Positions 1 to 9,752 of a stretch of DNA of 64,000 bases are shown one piece after another; positions within the stretch are counted from its first letter, which is position 1; the number at the start of each line of letters is the position of its first letter. Below the pieces are notes generated by a model. That model had not been told where the DNA came from. It saw only the letters and a list, made by a program, of their open reading frames with translations, and ran no database searches. Source of the stretch: Candidatus Proelusimicrobium tauri (GTDB lineage Bacteria > Elusimicrobiota > Elusimicrobia > Elusimicrobiales > Elusimicrobiaceae); the NCBI GenBank assembly GCA_002311025.1, contig DBYY01000003.1, forward strand, positions 14,708 through 78,707. Direction: 5' to 3'. Position numbers and translations under genes: made by a program.

Positions 1-1629
1 TTAAATCAGGCGCCGTTTAATAATCCAAACGATCCCAACTATATCCCCCAACCTATTATTTTTGGCGTGAGTGTTGGCTTCCCTTATGCCTTCTCTTTAT
101 TATCGCCTATGGCTGCTCCTTTTGTAAAACGCTTTGGTGCTGCTAATGTTCAAACTACGGCTTTAATTATAGGCGGTTCCGGTATGGCTTATGCTGCTTT
201 CAACCACTATAATGGGTTTGCCAGTAAGAAAAAAGATGCAAACGGGAATGTAATCTATGATGAAAACGGGCATACAATGACGGCAGAGGTGGCTCCTTCT
301 TATATACCTTTGGTTGTTGCTTCTCTTTCTGCAGGGGTTTCTTCTTCTCTTACAAGAGCCTCTTTAAATGCTGCAATACACAGATATCAAACCACAAAAG
401 CAAGTATGACCATTTCAATGCTTGCTAAAAATGTGGGTTCTTTATCTATGGTTCTTCTCCCTTGGGGCGCGCAAGCAATATGGGGTAAGAATAACGTGGA
501 CTTCTCCTTCTCTTATCCTGCTTTAGCAGGACTTGCAGTGCTAGGTATAATAGCGATGAAAGGATTTATTCCTTCTAGTGTTGCTAGAGAATTTAATTAT
601 AAAATTATGCCTAACAAGACAACGGTTTTACCCAGATTAAGAGATTTCGGTGATGCCACTAAAGAAATTTTTAAACCCTTTACACTTTTTGCCTCTTCAA
701 AGATAATGCCTTATTATTTAAGTTATCTTTCCTTCGGTGCGATGGAATCTTATGTCTTATTTAAAACTTATAATAGCTTTAGAAGAGATTCTGTAGAAAC
801 TTATATGAGCAATCATACCAATAGCAGTAAAAACTTTAATAAACTGCTTGCCTCTACTTTAGTTACTATACCTTCTGCTTTTGTCAGATTTAAAGTAAAG
901 AGAAAAACAACCTTCCCACAAGGTATTCGTAACAGTATTTTACTGACGACAGCAGGTACAATCGGTTTGATGTTACCAAGTGATAAATTCTCTTATCGAA
1001 CAAACATTGCTATAGGTATCTTAAGCGGTACATTAGTCGGTTTCGGAACAGCAAATATGTATCAATATTTACAAAAAACAATGATTGCCGGTATTGAAGA
1101 TATTACGGTTAAAGGTGTTTTACCTTTAGCAAGAAAATTTGACGGTGTGACCGGTTTAACAACAACGGCTATATCCTTCTATTCCGGTGCTTATATCGGT
1201 TCATTTATACCGTACGGCTACAGTTTGATTTCCGAAAAGAAATTACAAGCCGGTGCCACAGATTTTGAAGCAAACCAATCTGTATTGCCTTTGGCTCTAG
1301 GTGTTTATGCTTTGGGTACAGTTCCCTTATTCTTTACTCCTATGGGAAGAAATCTTATTAATAAGGTGAGTCCCTATACCCCGTTTGTTTCTATACCTTT
1401 AGGCATAAACTCAATGAGAAATTTGTATAAAGATTATAATGCAAAAATGCCTTTACAAACATATCCCATAATCCCTGTGTTTAATAACAGGTCTTATACT
1501 CCGAGTCTTGATATAAGTTTGCCCAGACCTGTTTTAAATTTTGAACCTTATGAAAAGTTCACTTTAAAACCTCTTTTTGATGATATTCAAGTTGAGGAAA
1601 GTTCTGAGGATAATACACAGGAAAAATAA
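1..1629 (+). CDS. MFS-like polytopic membrane protein, 5' end missing
   Basis: The reading frame is open from base 1, so this is the C-terminal part (543 codons visible) of a longer protein; the first in-frame GTG (67) is not a convincing start because coding-like sequence precedes it. The product has many hydrophobic segments separated by short basic loops, for example LPLALGVYALGTVPLFF near the end. This resembles a major-facilitator-type transporter. No substrate motif is recognisable. The last 70 residues are hydrophilic and Pro/Glu-rich. A strong terminator follows directly. Family assignment is tentative; it could be another kind of large polytopic membrane protein. Confidence 0.55.
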   Translation, partial: LNQAPFNNPNDPNYIPQPIIFGVSVGFPYAFSLLSPMAAPFVKRFGAANVQTTALIIGGSGMAYAAFNHYNGFASKKKDANGNVIYDENGHTMTAEVAPSYIPLVVASLSAGVSSSLTRASLNAAIHRYQTTKASMTISMLAKNVGSLSMVLLPWGAQAIWGKNNVDFSFSYPALAGLAVLGIIAMKGFIPSSVAREFNYKIMPNKTTVLPRLRDFGDATKEIFKPFTLFASSKIMPYYLSYLSFGAMESYVLFKTYNSFRRDSVETYMSNHTNSSKNFNKLLASTLVTIPSAFVRFKVKRKTTFPQGIRNSILLTTAGTIGLMLPSDKFSYRTNIAIGILSGTLVGFGTANMYQYLQKTMIAGIEDITVKGVLPLARKFDGVTGLTTTAISFYSGAYIGSFIPYGYSLISEKKLQAGATDFEANQSVLPLALGVYALGTVPLFFTPMGRNLINKVSPYTPFVSIPLGINSMRNLYKDYNAKMPLQTYPIIPVFNNRSYTPSLDISLPRPVLNFEPYEKFTLKPLFDDIQVEESSEDNTQEK

Positions 1630-1647
1630 GTTTTTACAGATAAAAAT

Positions 1648-1681
1648 AAAACCCGTTTATTCTTTTTTATAAACGGGTTTT
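1648..1681. terminator. Bidirectional rho-independent terminator
   Basis: A 13-bp perfect stem (AAAACCCGTTTAT / ATAAACGGGTTTT) with an 8-nt loop is flanked by A- and T-runs on both sides. It lies between the convergent ends of the transporter-like gene and cdd, so it can serve both. Confidence 0.9.
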
Positions 1682-1701
1682 ATTATTTCTTTTAAAGATA
1701 A

Positions 1702-2133
1702 CTATTTCAATGCTTTTGAGTTGAAAGGATAAGGATAATAATCTCTTAGTTTTTTACAAACAATGCGCTTTGCAGTTTTGCCGGATAAATCTGCCGTGCA
1801 AACAGGCATATCTTGCGAGCCAAACTCCGCCATAACTTGTCTGCATGCACCGCAAGGCGTGCTTAAAGGACCAAGTCCTTTTTGTTTAAAAACAATTACA
1901 ATTGCTTTTATGGATTTTTCCCCCGCTGCAATTGCAGAAAAAATAGCACATCTTTCCGCGCAAATTGTTACCCCGTAAGAAGCATTTTCTATATTAGTGC
2001 CTTGATACATTTTTCCGCTTTCCCCAAGTACGGCAGCACCTACTTTAAATTTTGAATAGGGCGAATAAGAATTCTGCATGCCTTCTCTTGCCTTTTCAAT
2101 AAGTTTATTTAAAAGTTCTTTAGATAATTTCAT
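1702..2133 (-). CDS. cdd: Cytidine deaminase
   Basis: The gene encodes about 143 residues, the usual length of a tetrameric, zinc-dependent cytidine deaminase, which turns cytidine and deoxycytidine into (deoxy)uridine in pyrimidine salvage. The substrate/zinc motif CAERCA and the paired-cysteine zinc motif PCGACRQ are present, with an N-terminal helix and YSPYSKFKVGAA typical of the family. I chose the ATG at 2133 because GGAGGGG sits just upstream. An extension to 2163 would put that ribosome-binding site inside the gene. It shares a terminator with the upstream convergent gene. Confidence 0.93.
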   Translation of the reverse strand: MKLSKELLNKLIEKAREGMQNSYSPYSKFKVGAAVLGESGKMYQGTNIENASYGVTICAERCAIFSAIAAGEKSIKAIVIVFKQKGLGPLSTPCGACRQVMAEFGSQDMPVCTADLSGKTAKRIVCKKLRDYYPYPFNSKALK

Positions 2134-2191
2134 AATCCCCTCCCGTCTAAGAATAAGATACAAATAAATTAAACTTTCGTCAAGAGGTAAA

Positions 2192-3139
2192 TTAATTTAG
2201 AGTTTTTTCAATAATATATCTGGGGCGGCGTTTGGTTTCAAGATAAGTTTTGCCAATATATTCGCCGATAATGCCGATAGCAAAAAGTTGAAGCCCGCCA
2301 AGCAACCAAATTGAGCAAATTAAACTGGCATAACCTGGAAAGGCCCTATTGCTTAACAGTCGAGTTAAAAAGAAATAAGCAAAAACAATTGAACTGAGAA
2401 GGGCAATCGTAATACCTAGTAAACTTATAATTCGGATAGGAATAACACTAAAGGATGTTACGGCTTGCCATGCTAAACCACTTAATTTTAAGAAAGGATA
2501 TTTTGTTTCCCCTGCGATACGCGGTGTTCTATTATAATACACATAGGCTTTTTTAAAACCGATATCGGCAACTATGGCTCTTAGGAACAAATTAACTTCT
2601 TTATAATTCTCAAGAACTTTTAACGGTTCTTTAGCAATTAAACGATAATCTGCATGATTAGGAATAATGTTTATTTTAAGTATTTGCATTAACTTATAAA
2701 AGGTTAAGGCCGGAATCTTTTTGAATAAAGAATCTTTAGAGCGGTCCTTTCTGCAGCCGAAAACAACTTGCGCTCCGTTTTTATATTCCTTAATAAAATC
2801 TTCTACGGCGTCTATATTATCTTGTAAGTCAGCATCTAAGGAAATAGTAAAATCACAAAAATCTTTTGCCCAAACCAAACCTGCGTATAAGGCGCACTCA
2901 TGTCCAACATTTTTGGCAAGTTTTATACAACTGAAAGTAGGGTCTTCTTTATGTAAATTTTCTATAATTTGCCAAGTTTTATCTTTTGAGCCATCGTCGA
3001 CAAATAAAACTTTGCTTTGTTCGGAAATTTCTTTTTCTTTAATAAGTTTTTTTAGTTTTGCTAAAAAAACAGGTGCACTTTTTGGCAAAGCATCTTCTTC
3101 ATTATAACAAGGAACTACAAAATAACAAATAGGTAACAT
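2192..3139 (-). CDS. Family 2 glycosyltransferase, DPM1/GtrB type, membrane-bound
   Basis: The N-terminal 220 residues form a GT-A domain with the start VPCYNEED, the nucleotide-binding DDGSKDKTW and the metal-binding DADLQD. The C-terminal 90 residues carry two hydrophobic segments (about 232-257 and 268-293). This architecture is that of polyprenyl-phosphate sugar transferases such as GtrB and ArnC, which load a sugar onto undecaprenyl phosphate at the inner membrane for envelope glycan decoration. It is preceded by a methyltransferase gene only 3 nt away and a lipid-exporter-like ABC gene. Exact donor sugar cannot be read from sequence. Confidence 0.85.
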   Translation of the reverse strand: MLPICYFVVPCYNEEDALPKSAPVFLAKLKKLIKEKEISEQSKVLFVDDGSKDKTWQIIENLHKEDPTFSCIKLAKNVGHECALYAGLVWAKDFCDFTISLDADLQDNIDAVEDFIKEYKNGAQVVFGCRKDRSKDSLFKKIPALTFYKLMQILKINIIPNHADYRLIAKEPLKVLENYKEVNLFLRAIVADIGFKKAYVYYNRTPRIAGETKYPFLKLSGLAWQAVTSFSVIPIRIISLLGITIALLSSIVFAYFFLTRLLSNRAFPGYASLICSIWLLGGLQLFAIGIIGEYIGKTYLETKRRPRYIIEKTLN

Positions 3140-3142
3140 AGT

Positions 3143-3874
3143 TTATTTTACTCCTTTCGAAGAAAAGTCTTCTATATAATGTATATCTCCGCCGTCTTTA
3201 GATTCTTGACAAACAATATTTTTGTGAGGTGGTTTAATTGCCAACAAAAAACTTTCTGTTGACGGAAAGAAATTTATATGTAATTCAAAGGTGTATTTGT
3301 GGCTTCTTTGCTTTGGAACAATTATAATTAAGCGTTTCTTTGTGATACGTCTTAATTCCTTCATACAAGTTTGAATATCTAAAACATGTTCTAAACAATG
3401 AGCGCAAATTACGGTATCAAAAGATTTATCCGGAAAAGGTGTTTTTTCTAACTTAGAACTTATGAATTTTATTTGAGGATATTTCTTTATCAACTTAGGA
3501 GAAATTATAAAATCCGCACCGGTAACTTCTTTTGTTTTGTCTTCTGCGATTTTTGAAGTTAAAAAACCCTTTCCGCAAGGAATATCCAAAATGGTTTTCC
3601 CTTTTAATTCCTTCATTATAAAATCAAGACTATAAGTTGAAAGATCTGTTTGCCTGTTTATTTTACAATTTACAATTTTTTTGTAAGTGTTTAAGTACTC
3701 TTCTTCTGAGATAAAAGGTGCTTTGCTCTTAAAGTCTAAAATAAGATTCGTATTTTTTCTGTATAGAATCCATACTAAAGGCTTCATAAACCACCTTTGG
3801 TCTAATAAAAGAGGTGGCAATAATTGATCTAAAACAAAATGTATTTTATTAGTTAAATTTCTATGTAGTTTCAT
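3143..3874 (-). CDS. Class I SAM-dependent methyltransferase
   Basis: A Rossmann-type methyltransferase of 243 residues. Motif I is LDIPCGKGFLT, followed by the acidic turn of motif II (VTGADF) and the post-motif DTVICAHCLEHV typical of the Methyltransf_11 group. The first 75 residues are an extra N-terminal segment. It sits between a polyprenol-type glycosyltransferase and an MsbA-like exporter on the same strand, so a role in modifying an envelope glycan or lipid is likely, but the substrate is unknown. Confidence 0.8.
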   Translation of the reverse strand: MKLHRNLTNKIHFVLDQLLPPLLLDQRWFMKPLVWILYRKNTNLILDFKSKAPFISEEEYLNTYKKIVNCKINRQTDLSTYSLDFIMKELKGKTILDIPCGKGFLTSKIAEDKTKEVTGADFIISPKLIKKYPQIKFISSKLEKTPFPDKSFDTVICAHCLEHVLDIQTCMKELRRITKKRLIIIVPKQRSHKYTFELHINFFPSTESFLLAIKPPHKNIVCQESKDGGDIHYIEDFSSKGVK

Positions 3875-3900
3875 TTTCTTTTACTCTTTTGAACACATTA

Positions 3901-5694
3901 CTATTTTTTAAACTGCATTGAATAAAGCGAAGCATAAGCACCGTTTAGTTTTAAAAGTTCTTCGTGCTTGCCGCTTTCAATAATTTGTCCGTCGTTGATA
4001 ACCACAATTTTATCTGCATTTTGTATAGTGCTTAAGCGGTGTGCTATAACGATAACGGTACGGTTTTTCATTAAGTTATCAAGGGCTTCCTGCACAACTT
4101 TTTCTGATTTGGTATCCAGGGCACTGGTGGCCTCGTCCAAAATAACAATCGGAGCATTTTTAACGAATGCTCTTGCTATGGCAAGACGTTGCTTTTGCCC
4201 GCCGGAAAGCAAAATGCCTCTTTCACCTATTTGGGTATTAATCCCATCGGGCAGTCCTTTTACAAAATCATAAAGGCAAGCGCTTTTTAAAGCATCCCAA
4301 ATACCTTCATCACTGATATTAGGGTTACCAAGTAAAATATTTTCTTTTATCGTGCCGGAGAACAAGAAATTATCTTGAAACACCATAGCAATTTGTTTTC
4401 TTAAGGAAATTTGAGAGAAGTCCCTAATATCCGTGTCGTCAATTTTAATAGAACCTTGTTGTATATCATATAAGCGTGGAATTAAAGAAGAAACGGTTGT
4501 TTTTCCCCCGCCGGAATTACCAACAAGGGCGCAAGTCTGCCCACGAGGAATTTCTAAATTTATATCCTTTAAAACAGTTCTATTTTTATTATAACCGAAG
4601 GAAACATTTTCAAAACTTATTCCTTTGCGAATTTCTTTTAATTCCAAAGTTTCCTCTTTATCTTTTAAGCCGGGTTGTAAATCTAAAATTTCAAAAATAC
4701 GGTCAATAGCAAGGAAGGAATTTTGAATAGAAACATAATTGTTGCCGACAGATTTTAAAGGCGTATAAAGCATCATTAAAGCAGCAATAAAGGCAACAAA
4801 GTTACCGCTTGTAATTTTGCCGCTTAGGATTAAATAACTACCGCAGCCGATAACTAAAGCAACCCCTATAGACATAATAACGTGCATTACAGGGGAAAGC
4901 CAGTTCGTTCCTTTTACCATGCGCATCGCAAGAGAAAAAGACATATCCGTAACATCGTGAAAGCGTTTTTTAAAAGTTTCTTCTAGTGTAAAAGAACGGA
5001 TAGTGCGGTTGCCGGAAAAAGTTTCATTGTAAATAGTTACGATGTAGGAAAGATTTCCGACGGTTTTTGTTAATATTTCTTTCATTTTCTTTCGGACAAC
5101 TTGCATAGGATAAACAAATATACCTAAAATTAAAACGGCAATTAAGGCAAGTTGCCAAGAGTTATACAAAAGCACACACACAAGAGATATTGAAGAACAG
5201 GTTTTTGCAATAAACTGTTTTAAGTTGTTTACTAGACCGTTAGAAGCATTTTCGGCATCGTTGGAATAGCGGAACAGAATTTCTCCGGAATTATGCTTGT
5301 CAAAATAAGAGGTATCCATAGATAGCAATTTTTCATAAAGTTTACGTTTTACACCGATAGTAATTTTTTGTGCTACCCAAGTGTTCATATAGTTAGAAGC
5401 GTAAATTAAAGCCCCTTGTACAACAGTAAAAGCCACAATTAAAAAAGGTATTAAGGCGGAAAAATGAGGTTGCTTATCCACCATAACCTTATCCATAAAA
5501 GGTTTTAAAAACATTGCTATAACACCATCAAGTGCACCGACAGGTATAGTCAATAAAACACCTAATATAGCCCTACCAAAATAAGGTTTTACATAGGGCC
5601 ACATGCGGCGACAATTTTTCATTAAAGTATTTGCTGTTATGACCTGTTTGGCCTTTTCTTTTATTTTATGTCTGATTTTTTTTCTTTTATTCAT
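3901..5694 (-). CDS. ABC exporter, MsbA-like (fused membrane and ATPase domains)
   Basis: A 597-residue half-transporter. After a basic N-terminus it has an ABC transmembrane domain of about six segments (residues 35-330), then an ATPase domain with Walker A GNSGGGKTT, signature LSGGQKQR, Walker B IVILDEATSALD and the H-loop IVIAHRLST. Such homodimeric exporters flip lipid A-core or other lipids and drugs across the inner membrane. The length and the neighbourhood of envelope sugar genes favour a lipid/glycolipid flippase. It is the first gene of the leftward unit, with an AT-rich upstream region shared divergently with rfbA. Confidence 0.85.
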   Translation of the reverse strand: MNKRKKIRHKIKEKAKQVITANTLMKNCRRMWPYVKPYFGRAILGVLLTIPVGALDGVIAMFLKPFMDKVMVDKQPHFSALIPFLIVAFTVVQGALIYASNYMNTWVAQKITIGVKRKLYEKLLSMDTSYFDKHNSGEILFRYSNDAENASNGLVNNLKQFIAKTCSSISLVCVLLYNSWQLALIAVLILGIFVYPMQVVRKKMKEILTKTVGNLSYIVTIYNETFSGNRTIRSFTLEETFKKRFHDVTDMSFSLAMRMVKGTNWLSPVMHVIMSIGVALVIGCGSYLILSGKITSGNFVAFIAALMMLYTPLKSVGNNYVSIQNSFLAIDRIFEILDLQPGLKDKEETLELKEIRKGISFENVSFGYNKNRTVLKDINLEIPRGQTCALVGNSGGGKTTVSSLIPRLYDIQQGSIKIDDTDIRDFSQISLRKQIAMVFQDNFLFSGTIKENILLGNPNISDEGIWDALKSACLYDFVKGLPDGINTQIGERGILLSGGQKQRLAIARAFVKNAPIVILDEATSALDTKSEKVVQEALDNLMKNRTVIVIAHRLSTIQNADKIVVINDGQIIESGKHEELLKLNGAYASLYSMQFKK

Positions 5695-5846
5695 AACTTA
5701 ATCTTTATTGTTTGAGAATAAAATACCATATGTTTATATTATACCACATATAGAACAAATGAGGCAAAAAATATCGTCAAAGATATACTTGTAGTTCAAG
5801 GGTATTTTTATGAATTTTTATACTTTTTATTTACTAATATATTTTG

Positions 5847-5852
5847 TATAAT
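5847..5852 (+). promoter_or_regulatory. Candidate -10 box of the surface-sugar cluster
   Basis: A perfect TATAAT lies 62 bases before the rfbA start in the 219-nt gap between divergent genes. No good -35 box is visible at the right distance. A small hairpin (CCTAAA / TTTAGG, 5866-5882) lies in the presumed leader. AGGAAA at about 5900 serves as ribosome-binding site. Confidence 0.45.
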
Positions 5853-5913
5853 AAATTTATAAGTCCTAAAGCAGTATTTTAGGCTTTAATTTGTTTAATA
5901 GGAAAGTTTAAGT

Positions 5914-6798
5914 ATGAAAGGTATAATTTTAGCCGGCGGAACCGGCAGTCGCCTTTATCCCGCAACACTTGGCGTATCAAAACAACTTATTCCTGTTTAT
6001 GATAAACCTATGATTTACTATCCCCTGTCTGTCTTAATGTTGGCAGGGATAAGAGAAGTTTTAATTATTTCTACCCCTCAAGATTTGCCTGCCTTTAAAA
6101 AATTACTTGGCGATGGTAGTGCTTATGGTATGCGTTTTGAATATAAAGAGCAACCCAAACCCGAAGGCCTTGCACAGGCTTTTATTATCGGAGCAGATTT
6201 TATAGGTAAAGATAGCGTTTGTTTAATTCTGGGAGATAATATTTTTTACGGTAAAGATTTGCCAAGTATGCTAAAAAGAGTTGTTAAAATGGATAAGGGC
6301 GCTTGTGTTTTTGCCTACCATGTAAAAGATCCTTCCTCCTATGGAATTGTGGAAATTGATAAGAATAAAAAGGCAATCAGTGTTGAAGAAAAACCTAAAA
6401 CCCCAAAATCTAATTGGGCTATAACAGGTCTTTATTTTTATGATAACAGAGTTGTCGATATTGCTAAAAATTTAAAACCTTCCGCTAGAGGCGAACTCGA
6501 AATAACTTCCGTAAATGATTGGTATTTAAGACAAGGAGAATTAACCGTTGAGATTATGGGGCGCGGTATGGCTTGGCTTGATACCGGTACCCATGCGGAC
6601 TTGATAAAGGCCTCTATGTTTATTGAAGCATTAGAATCAAGACAAGGACTTAAAATTGCCTGTCTTGAAACCATTGCTTTAAAAAACGGCTGGATAAGTT
6701 TAGAGCAAATTGCCGAGCGCGCAAAATTAATGAAAAATACAGAATATGGCAGATACCTTGCTAATATTCCAGAAGATATTGAAAATGGATTTTTTTAA
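5914..6798 (+). CDS. rfbA: Glucose-1-phosphate thymidylyltransferase
   Basis: RmlA joins glucose-1-phosphate and dTTP to give dTDP-glucose, the first committed step to dTDP-deoxysugars. The 294-residue length is standard. The nucleotidyltransferase signature [11 protein letters not shown] near residue 8, the conserved [17 protein letters not shown] and the later [10 protein letters not shown] are all present. It opens a compact operon: rfbB follows after 15 nt and supplies the next enzyme. No rfbC or rfbD (L-rhamnose branch) is in this window, so the product is probably diverted to an amino sugar by the genes downstream. Confidence 0.95.
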   Translation: MKGIILAGGTGSRLYPATLGVSKQLIPVYDKPMIYYPLSVLMLAGIREVLIISTPQDLPAFKKLLGDGSAYGMRFEYKEQPKPEGLAQAFIIGADFIGKDSVCLILGDNIFYGKDLPSMLKRVVKMDKGACVFAYHVKDPSSYGIVEIDKNKKAISVEEKPKTPKSNWAITGLYFYDNRVVDIAKNLKPSARGELEITSVNDWYLRQGELTVEIMGRGMAWLDTGTHADLIKASMFIEALESRQGLKIACLETIALKNGWISLEQIAERAKLMKNTEYGRYLANIPEDIENGFF

Positions 6799-6813
6799 TT
6801 CTCGGAGTTTAAA

Positions 6814-7824
6814 ATGAGCAAAGAAACTATTTTGATTACCGGAGGCGCCGGCTTTATCGGAGCAAATTTCGTACCTTATTTTTTGGCGGAATTTCCGGAG
6901 TATAGAGTTATAAACCTTGATAAATTAACTTATGCCGGTAATTTAGATAATTTAAAAGAGTGCAAAGATAATCCAAACTACACTTTTATACAGGGTGATA
7001 TTTGCGATGGGGCTTTTGTAAGTAAACTCTTCGCAGAACATGATATAAGAGGTGTCTTTCACTTTGCGGCGGAATCTCACGTAGATAATTCTATTACCGG
7101 TCCTTTGCCGTTTATAAAGACAAATATTGAAGGTACATTTAATTTACTTGAAGCAGCAAGAAAGCATTGGATGCTTTCTCCTGGAGAGGTGAAACCCGGA
7201 TATGAAAAATGCAGATTTCACCATATTTCAACTGACGAAGTTTACGGAACTTTGGGTGCAGCAGGCTTCTTTACTGAAAAGACACCATATGCACCAAACA
7301 GTCCTTATTCCGCAAGCAAAGCCTCAAGTGATTTTTTGGTTAGGGCCTATTGTCATACTTATGGCTTAAATGTTACCACGAGTAATTGTTCAAATAATTA
7401 CGGCCCAAAACAACACGCAGAAAAATTAATTCCTACAATTATCCGCAAGGCCCTTGCCGGTCAAAATATTCCCATTTACGGCGATGGAAAAAATGTGCGT
7501 GATTGGCTTTATGTTTTGGACCATTGTAAAGGTATTGCTCTTGTTTGGCAAAAAGGTAAAACCGGAGAAACTTATAATATCGGTGGCAGAAATGAAAGAA
7601 ACAATTTAGAAATTGTTGATAAAATTTGTACTTTGCTTGATGAATTAAAACCGGCAGCCGATGGCAAAAGTTATAAACACCTTATAACTTTTGTCAAAGA
7701 TAGGGCCGGCCACGATAGAAGATACGCCATTGATGCTACCAAAATTGAAACAGAACTTGGCTGGAAAGCCCAAGAAAATTTTGATAGCGGTATCGTAAAA
7801 ACCGTTAAATGGTATTTAGGATAA
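6814..7824 (+). CDS. rfbB: dTDP-glucose 4,6-dehydratase
   Basis: RmlB converts dTDP-glucose to dTDP-4-keto-6-deoxyglucose using bound NAD. The N-terminal GGAGFIGANFV is the dinucleotide-binding turn, STDEVYG holds the dehydratase Asp-Glu pair, and YSASKASSD carries the YxxxK catalytic dyad. At 336 residues it is complete. It sits second in the cluster, 5 nt before the start of the ketoisomerase that uses its product. Confidence 0.95.
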   Translation: MSKETILITGGAGFIGANFVPYFLAEFPEYRVINLDKLTYAGNLDNLKECKDNPNYTFIQGDICDGAFVSKLFAEHDIRGVFHFAAESHVDNSITGPLPFIKTNIEGTFNLLEAARKHWMLSPGEVKPGYEKCRFHHISTDEVYGTLGAAGFFTEKTPYAPNSPYSASKASSDFLVRAYCHTYGLNVTTSNCSNNYGPKQHAEKLIPTIIRKALAGQNIPIYGDGKNVRDWLYVLDHCKGIALVWQKGKTGETYNIGGRNERNNLEIVDKICTLLDELKPAADGKSYKHLITFVKDRAGHDRRYAIDATKIETELGWKAQENFDSGIVKTVKWYLG

Positions 7825-7829
7825 GCAAA

Positions 7830-8240
7830 ATGAACGGTGTAAAACTTGTTGATTTTGATGTACACGGTAATAAAAGCGGTTATTTAATTGCTTTGGAAAG
7901 TCTTTCAGAACAAGTTCCCTTTGAAGTAAAAAGAGTTTATTATATTTTTGGCGTAAACGATAATGCAATTCGCGGTAAACACGCGCACTATCAATTAAAA
8001 CAACTTTTAATTTGTGTTAACGGTAGTGTTGATATTACCGTTGAAGATGGTAAAACTAAAGAACTTTTTCGTTTGGATAATCCGAGTAAAGGCCTTTATA
8101 TTGAAGGTTTTATTTGGCGGGAAATGAAAAACTTTTCCCAAAATGCCGTTTTGGTTGTATTGGCAAGCGAACATTATAGCGAGGCAGATTATGTCCGCGA
8201 TTATGAAAAATTTTTAAAAGAGGCAAAAAATAATGGTTAA
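7830..8240 (+). CDS. dTDP-4-keto-6-deoxyhexose 3,4-ketoisomerase (FdtA/QdtA, WxcM-like cupin)
   Basis: A single cupin domain of about 136 residues. RGKHAHYQLKQLLICVNG is the hallmark segment of the FdtA/QdtA/WxcM C-terminal family, which moves the keto group of dTDP-4-keto-6-deoxyglucose from C4 to C3. I chose the ATG at 7830 because AGGATAAG lies just before it; the in-frame ATG at 7809 would overlap rfbB by 16 nt. The product, a 3-keto sugar, is the substrate for the DegT aminotransferase at 12068. Whether the galacto or gluco epimer is made cannot be told from sequence. Confidence 0.88.
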   Translation: MNGVKLVDFDVHGNKSGYLIALESLSEQVPFEVKRVYYIFGVNDNAIRGKHAHYQLKQLLICVNGSVDITVEDGKTKELFRLDNPSKGLYIEGFIWREMKNFSQNAVLVVLASEHYSEADYVRDYEKFLKEAKNNG

Positions 8241-9747
8241 AATACTACTTCTTTCTGCCGGAACAAATGCCTGTTATCATTTTGCCAAAACACTTAAAGA
8301 AAAATTTAAAACAGATTTTATTATAGTTGGCGCGGATATTAACGAAAGGTATTTAATACCCACCGCAAATTATTTGGATGTTTTTTATAAAGTACCTTAT
8401 TCTTCTGATCCGAATTATTATAATACGATACTTGATATTTGTAAAAAAGAAAAAATTGATTATATATTTTCAAGTTTTGACTTGGACCAACAATTGTTTT
8501 ACCCCGAAAATAAAGACCTTTTAAAAATCGGTTGTAAATCTTTAAGCACCGGTGCAAGCACTTTGCCGATATATAAAGATAAGGATACAATGAACAAATT
8601 TCTAAATAATAGAGGTTTTATTATTCCCATCTTATATGACTTAAAAGATATTGAAGAAAAAAAAGAATATTTTATAAAACCGAAAAATGGCGTAGGTTCT
8701 AATGGGGCAAAAAAACTTATTGGTAAAGAAATTAAAACAATAAAAAATATCAAAGACTTTTTAGTACAGGAAGTTTGTTCGGAACCGGAATATACAATTG
8801 AATGTTTTAACTATAACAATGAGTGTAGAACAATAGTCCGACAACGAATTGCTACAAAAGCGGGCGTTTGTGTTAAAACAAAAATATTTAATCAGTCCGA
8901 ATTAGAAAATATTGCTAAAAATTTTGCGCATACGATAAAATGTCCTTGTTATTTCAATGTTCAAGTTATGAAAAACAGTAAAGGTAATTTTGCCATAACA
9001 GATATTAATTTGCGCTCTGCCGGAGGAATGAGCCTTGCTTTTGCGGCAGGATGGGATGTCGTTTCCGCTATTGCTAAAATTATGCTTGGCAAAAAGGAAA
9101 AAGATATTTTTAAAACTCTACCTAAAAAAATTCCTACCCAATATGTTATCAGAGCCTATACCGACATAATAACTAAAACGGAAAAACAAATTACTGCTTT
9201 TGATTTAGACGGGACTTTGCTTGATAGTAGAAAAAGACATCAAATTGTCCTTAACGATATTTTAAAAAAGTATAAAATCAAACTTAACACAAAAGATTTA
9301 ATTGCTTATAAACGGGAAGGTAAAAATAATATAGATTATTTGCTTTCAAAAGGAATTGCCGAAAATTTAGCCAAGAAAATCCAAAAAGAGTGGATAGAGA
9401 ATATTGAAAGAGAAAAATATCTGATACACGATAAATTATATAGAGATACATTTTCTCTTTTAAAAAAATATAAGGATTTTGACAGAATTTTGCTTACGGC
9501 AAGAAATAATAAAAAGGGTTTGCTAAAACAATTAAAAACTTTAAAATTGATGCCTTACTTTAAGGAAATTTGTGTCGTGCCTACCGGTAAAGAAGCAAGC
9601 AATAATAAGGCTAGAATTTTAAAAGAAAAAAATGCTATTTTAATGATTGGCGATACTTTAAGCGATTATATTGCATCTCAAAAAGCAGGTATCGATTTTG
9701 TTTACCATAAGAACGGTTTTCATAGTGAAAAAATAATAGGGAGATAG
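8233..9747 (+). CDS. ATP-grasp enzyme fused to a HAD-family phosphatase domain
   Basis: Two domains are seen. Residues 1-310 look like a carbamoyl-phosphate-synthase-type ATP-grasp enzyme: a pre-grasp Rossmann-like start (ILLLSAGTNACYHFA), the ATP-binding YFIKPKNGVGSNG, and the metal-binding DINLRSAGG near the end of the domain. Residues 317-504 are a HAD hydrolase with the nucleophile motif FDLDGTLLDS, LLTARNN, and MIGDTLSDYIASQKAG. The fusion suggests an acyl-phosphate ligation and a phosphatase step acting on the same pathway. The gene overlaps the ketoisomerase by 8 nt, placing it in the sugar operon. The exact substrates are unknown. Confidence 0.8.
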   Translation: MVKILLLSAGTNACYHFAKTLKEKFKTDFIIVGADINERYLIPTANYLDVFYKVPYSSDPNYYNTILDICKKEKIDYIFSSFDLDQQLFYPENKDLLKIGCKSLSTGASTLPIYKDKDTMNKFLNNRGFIIPILYDLKDIEEKKEYFIKPKNGVGSNGAKKLIGKEIKTIKNIKDFLVQEVCSEPEYTIECFNYNNECRTIVRQRIATKAGVCVKTKIFNQSELENIAKNFAHTIKCPCYFNVQVMKNSKGNFAITDINLRSAGGMSLAFAAGWDVVSAIAKIMLGKKEKDIFKTLPKKIPTQYVIRAYTDIITKTEKQITAFDLDGTLLDSRKRHQIVLNDILKKYKIKLNTKDLIAYKREGKNNIDYLLSKGIAENLAKKIQKEWIENIEREKYLIHDKLYRDTFSLLKKYKDFDRILLTARNNKKGLLKQLKTLKLMPYFKEICVVPTGKEASNNKARILKEKNAILMIGDTLSDYIASQKAGIDFVYHKNGFHSEKIIGR

Positions 9748-9752
9748 TAAAA

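Noticed and set aside
3901..5694. The ABC gene as the missing ftsE
   Set aside because: It is a 597-residue fused exporter with its own membrane domain, while FtsE is a short ATPase of about 220 residues.
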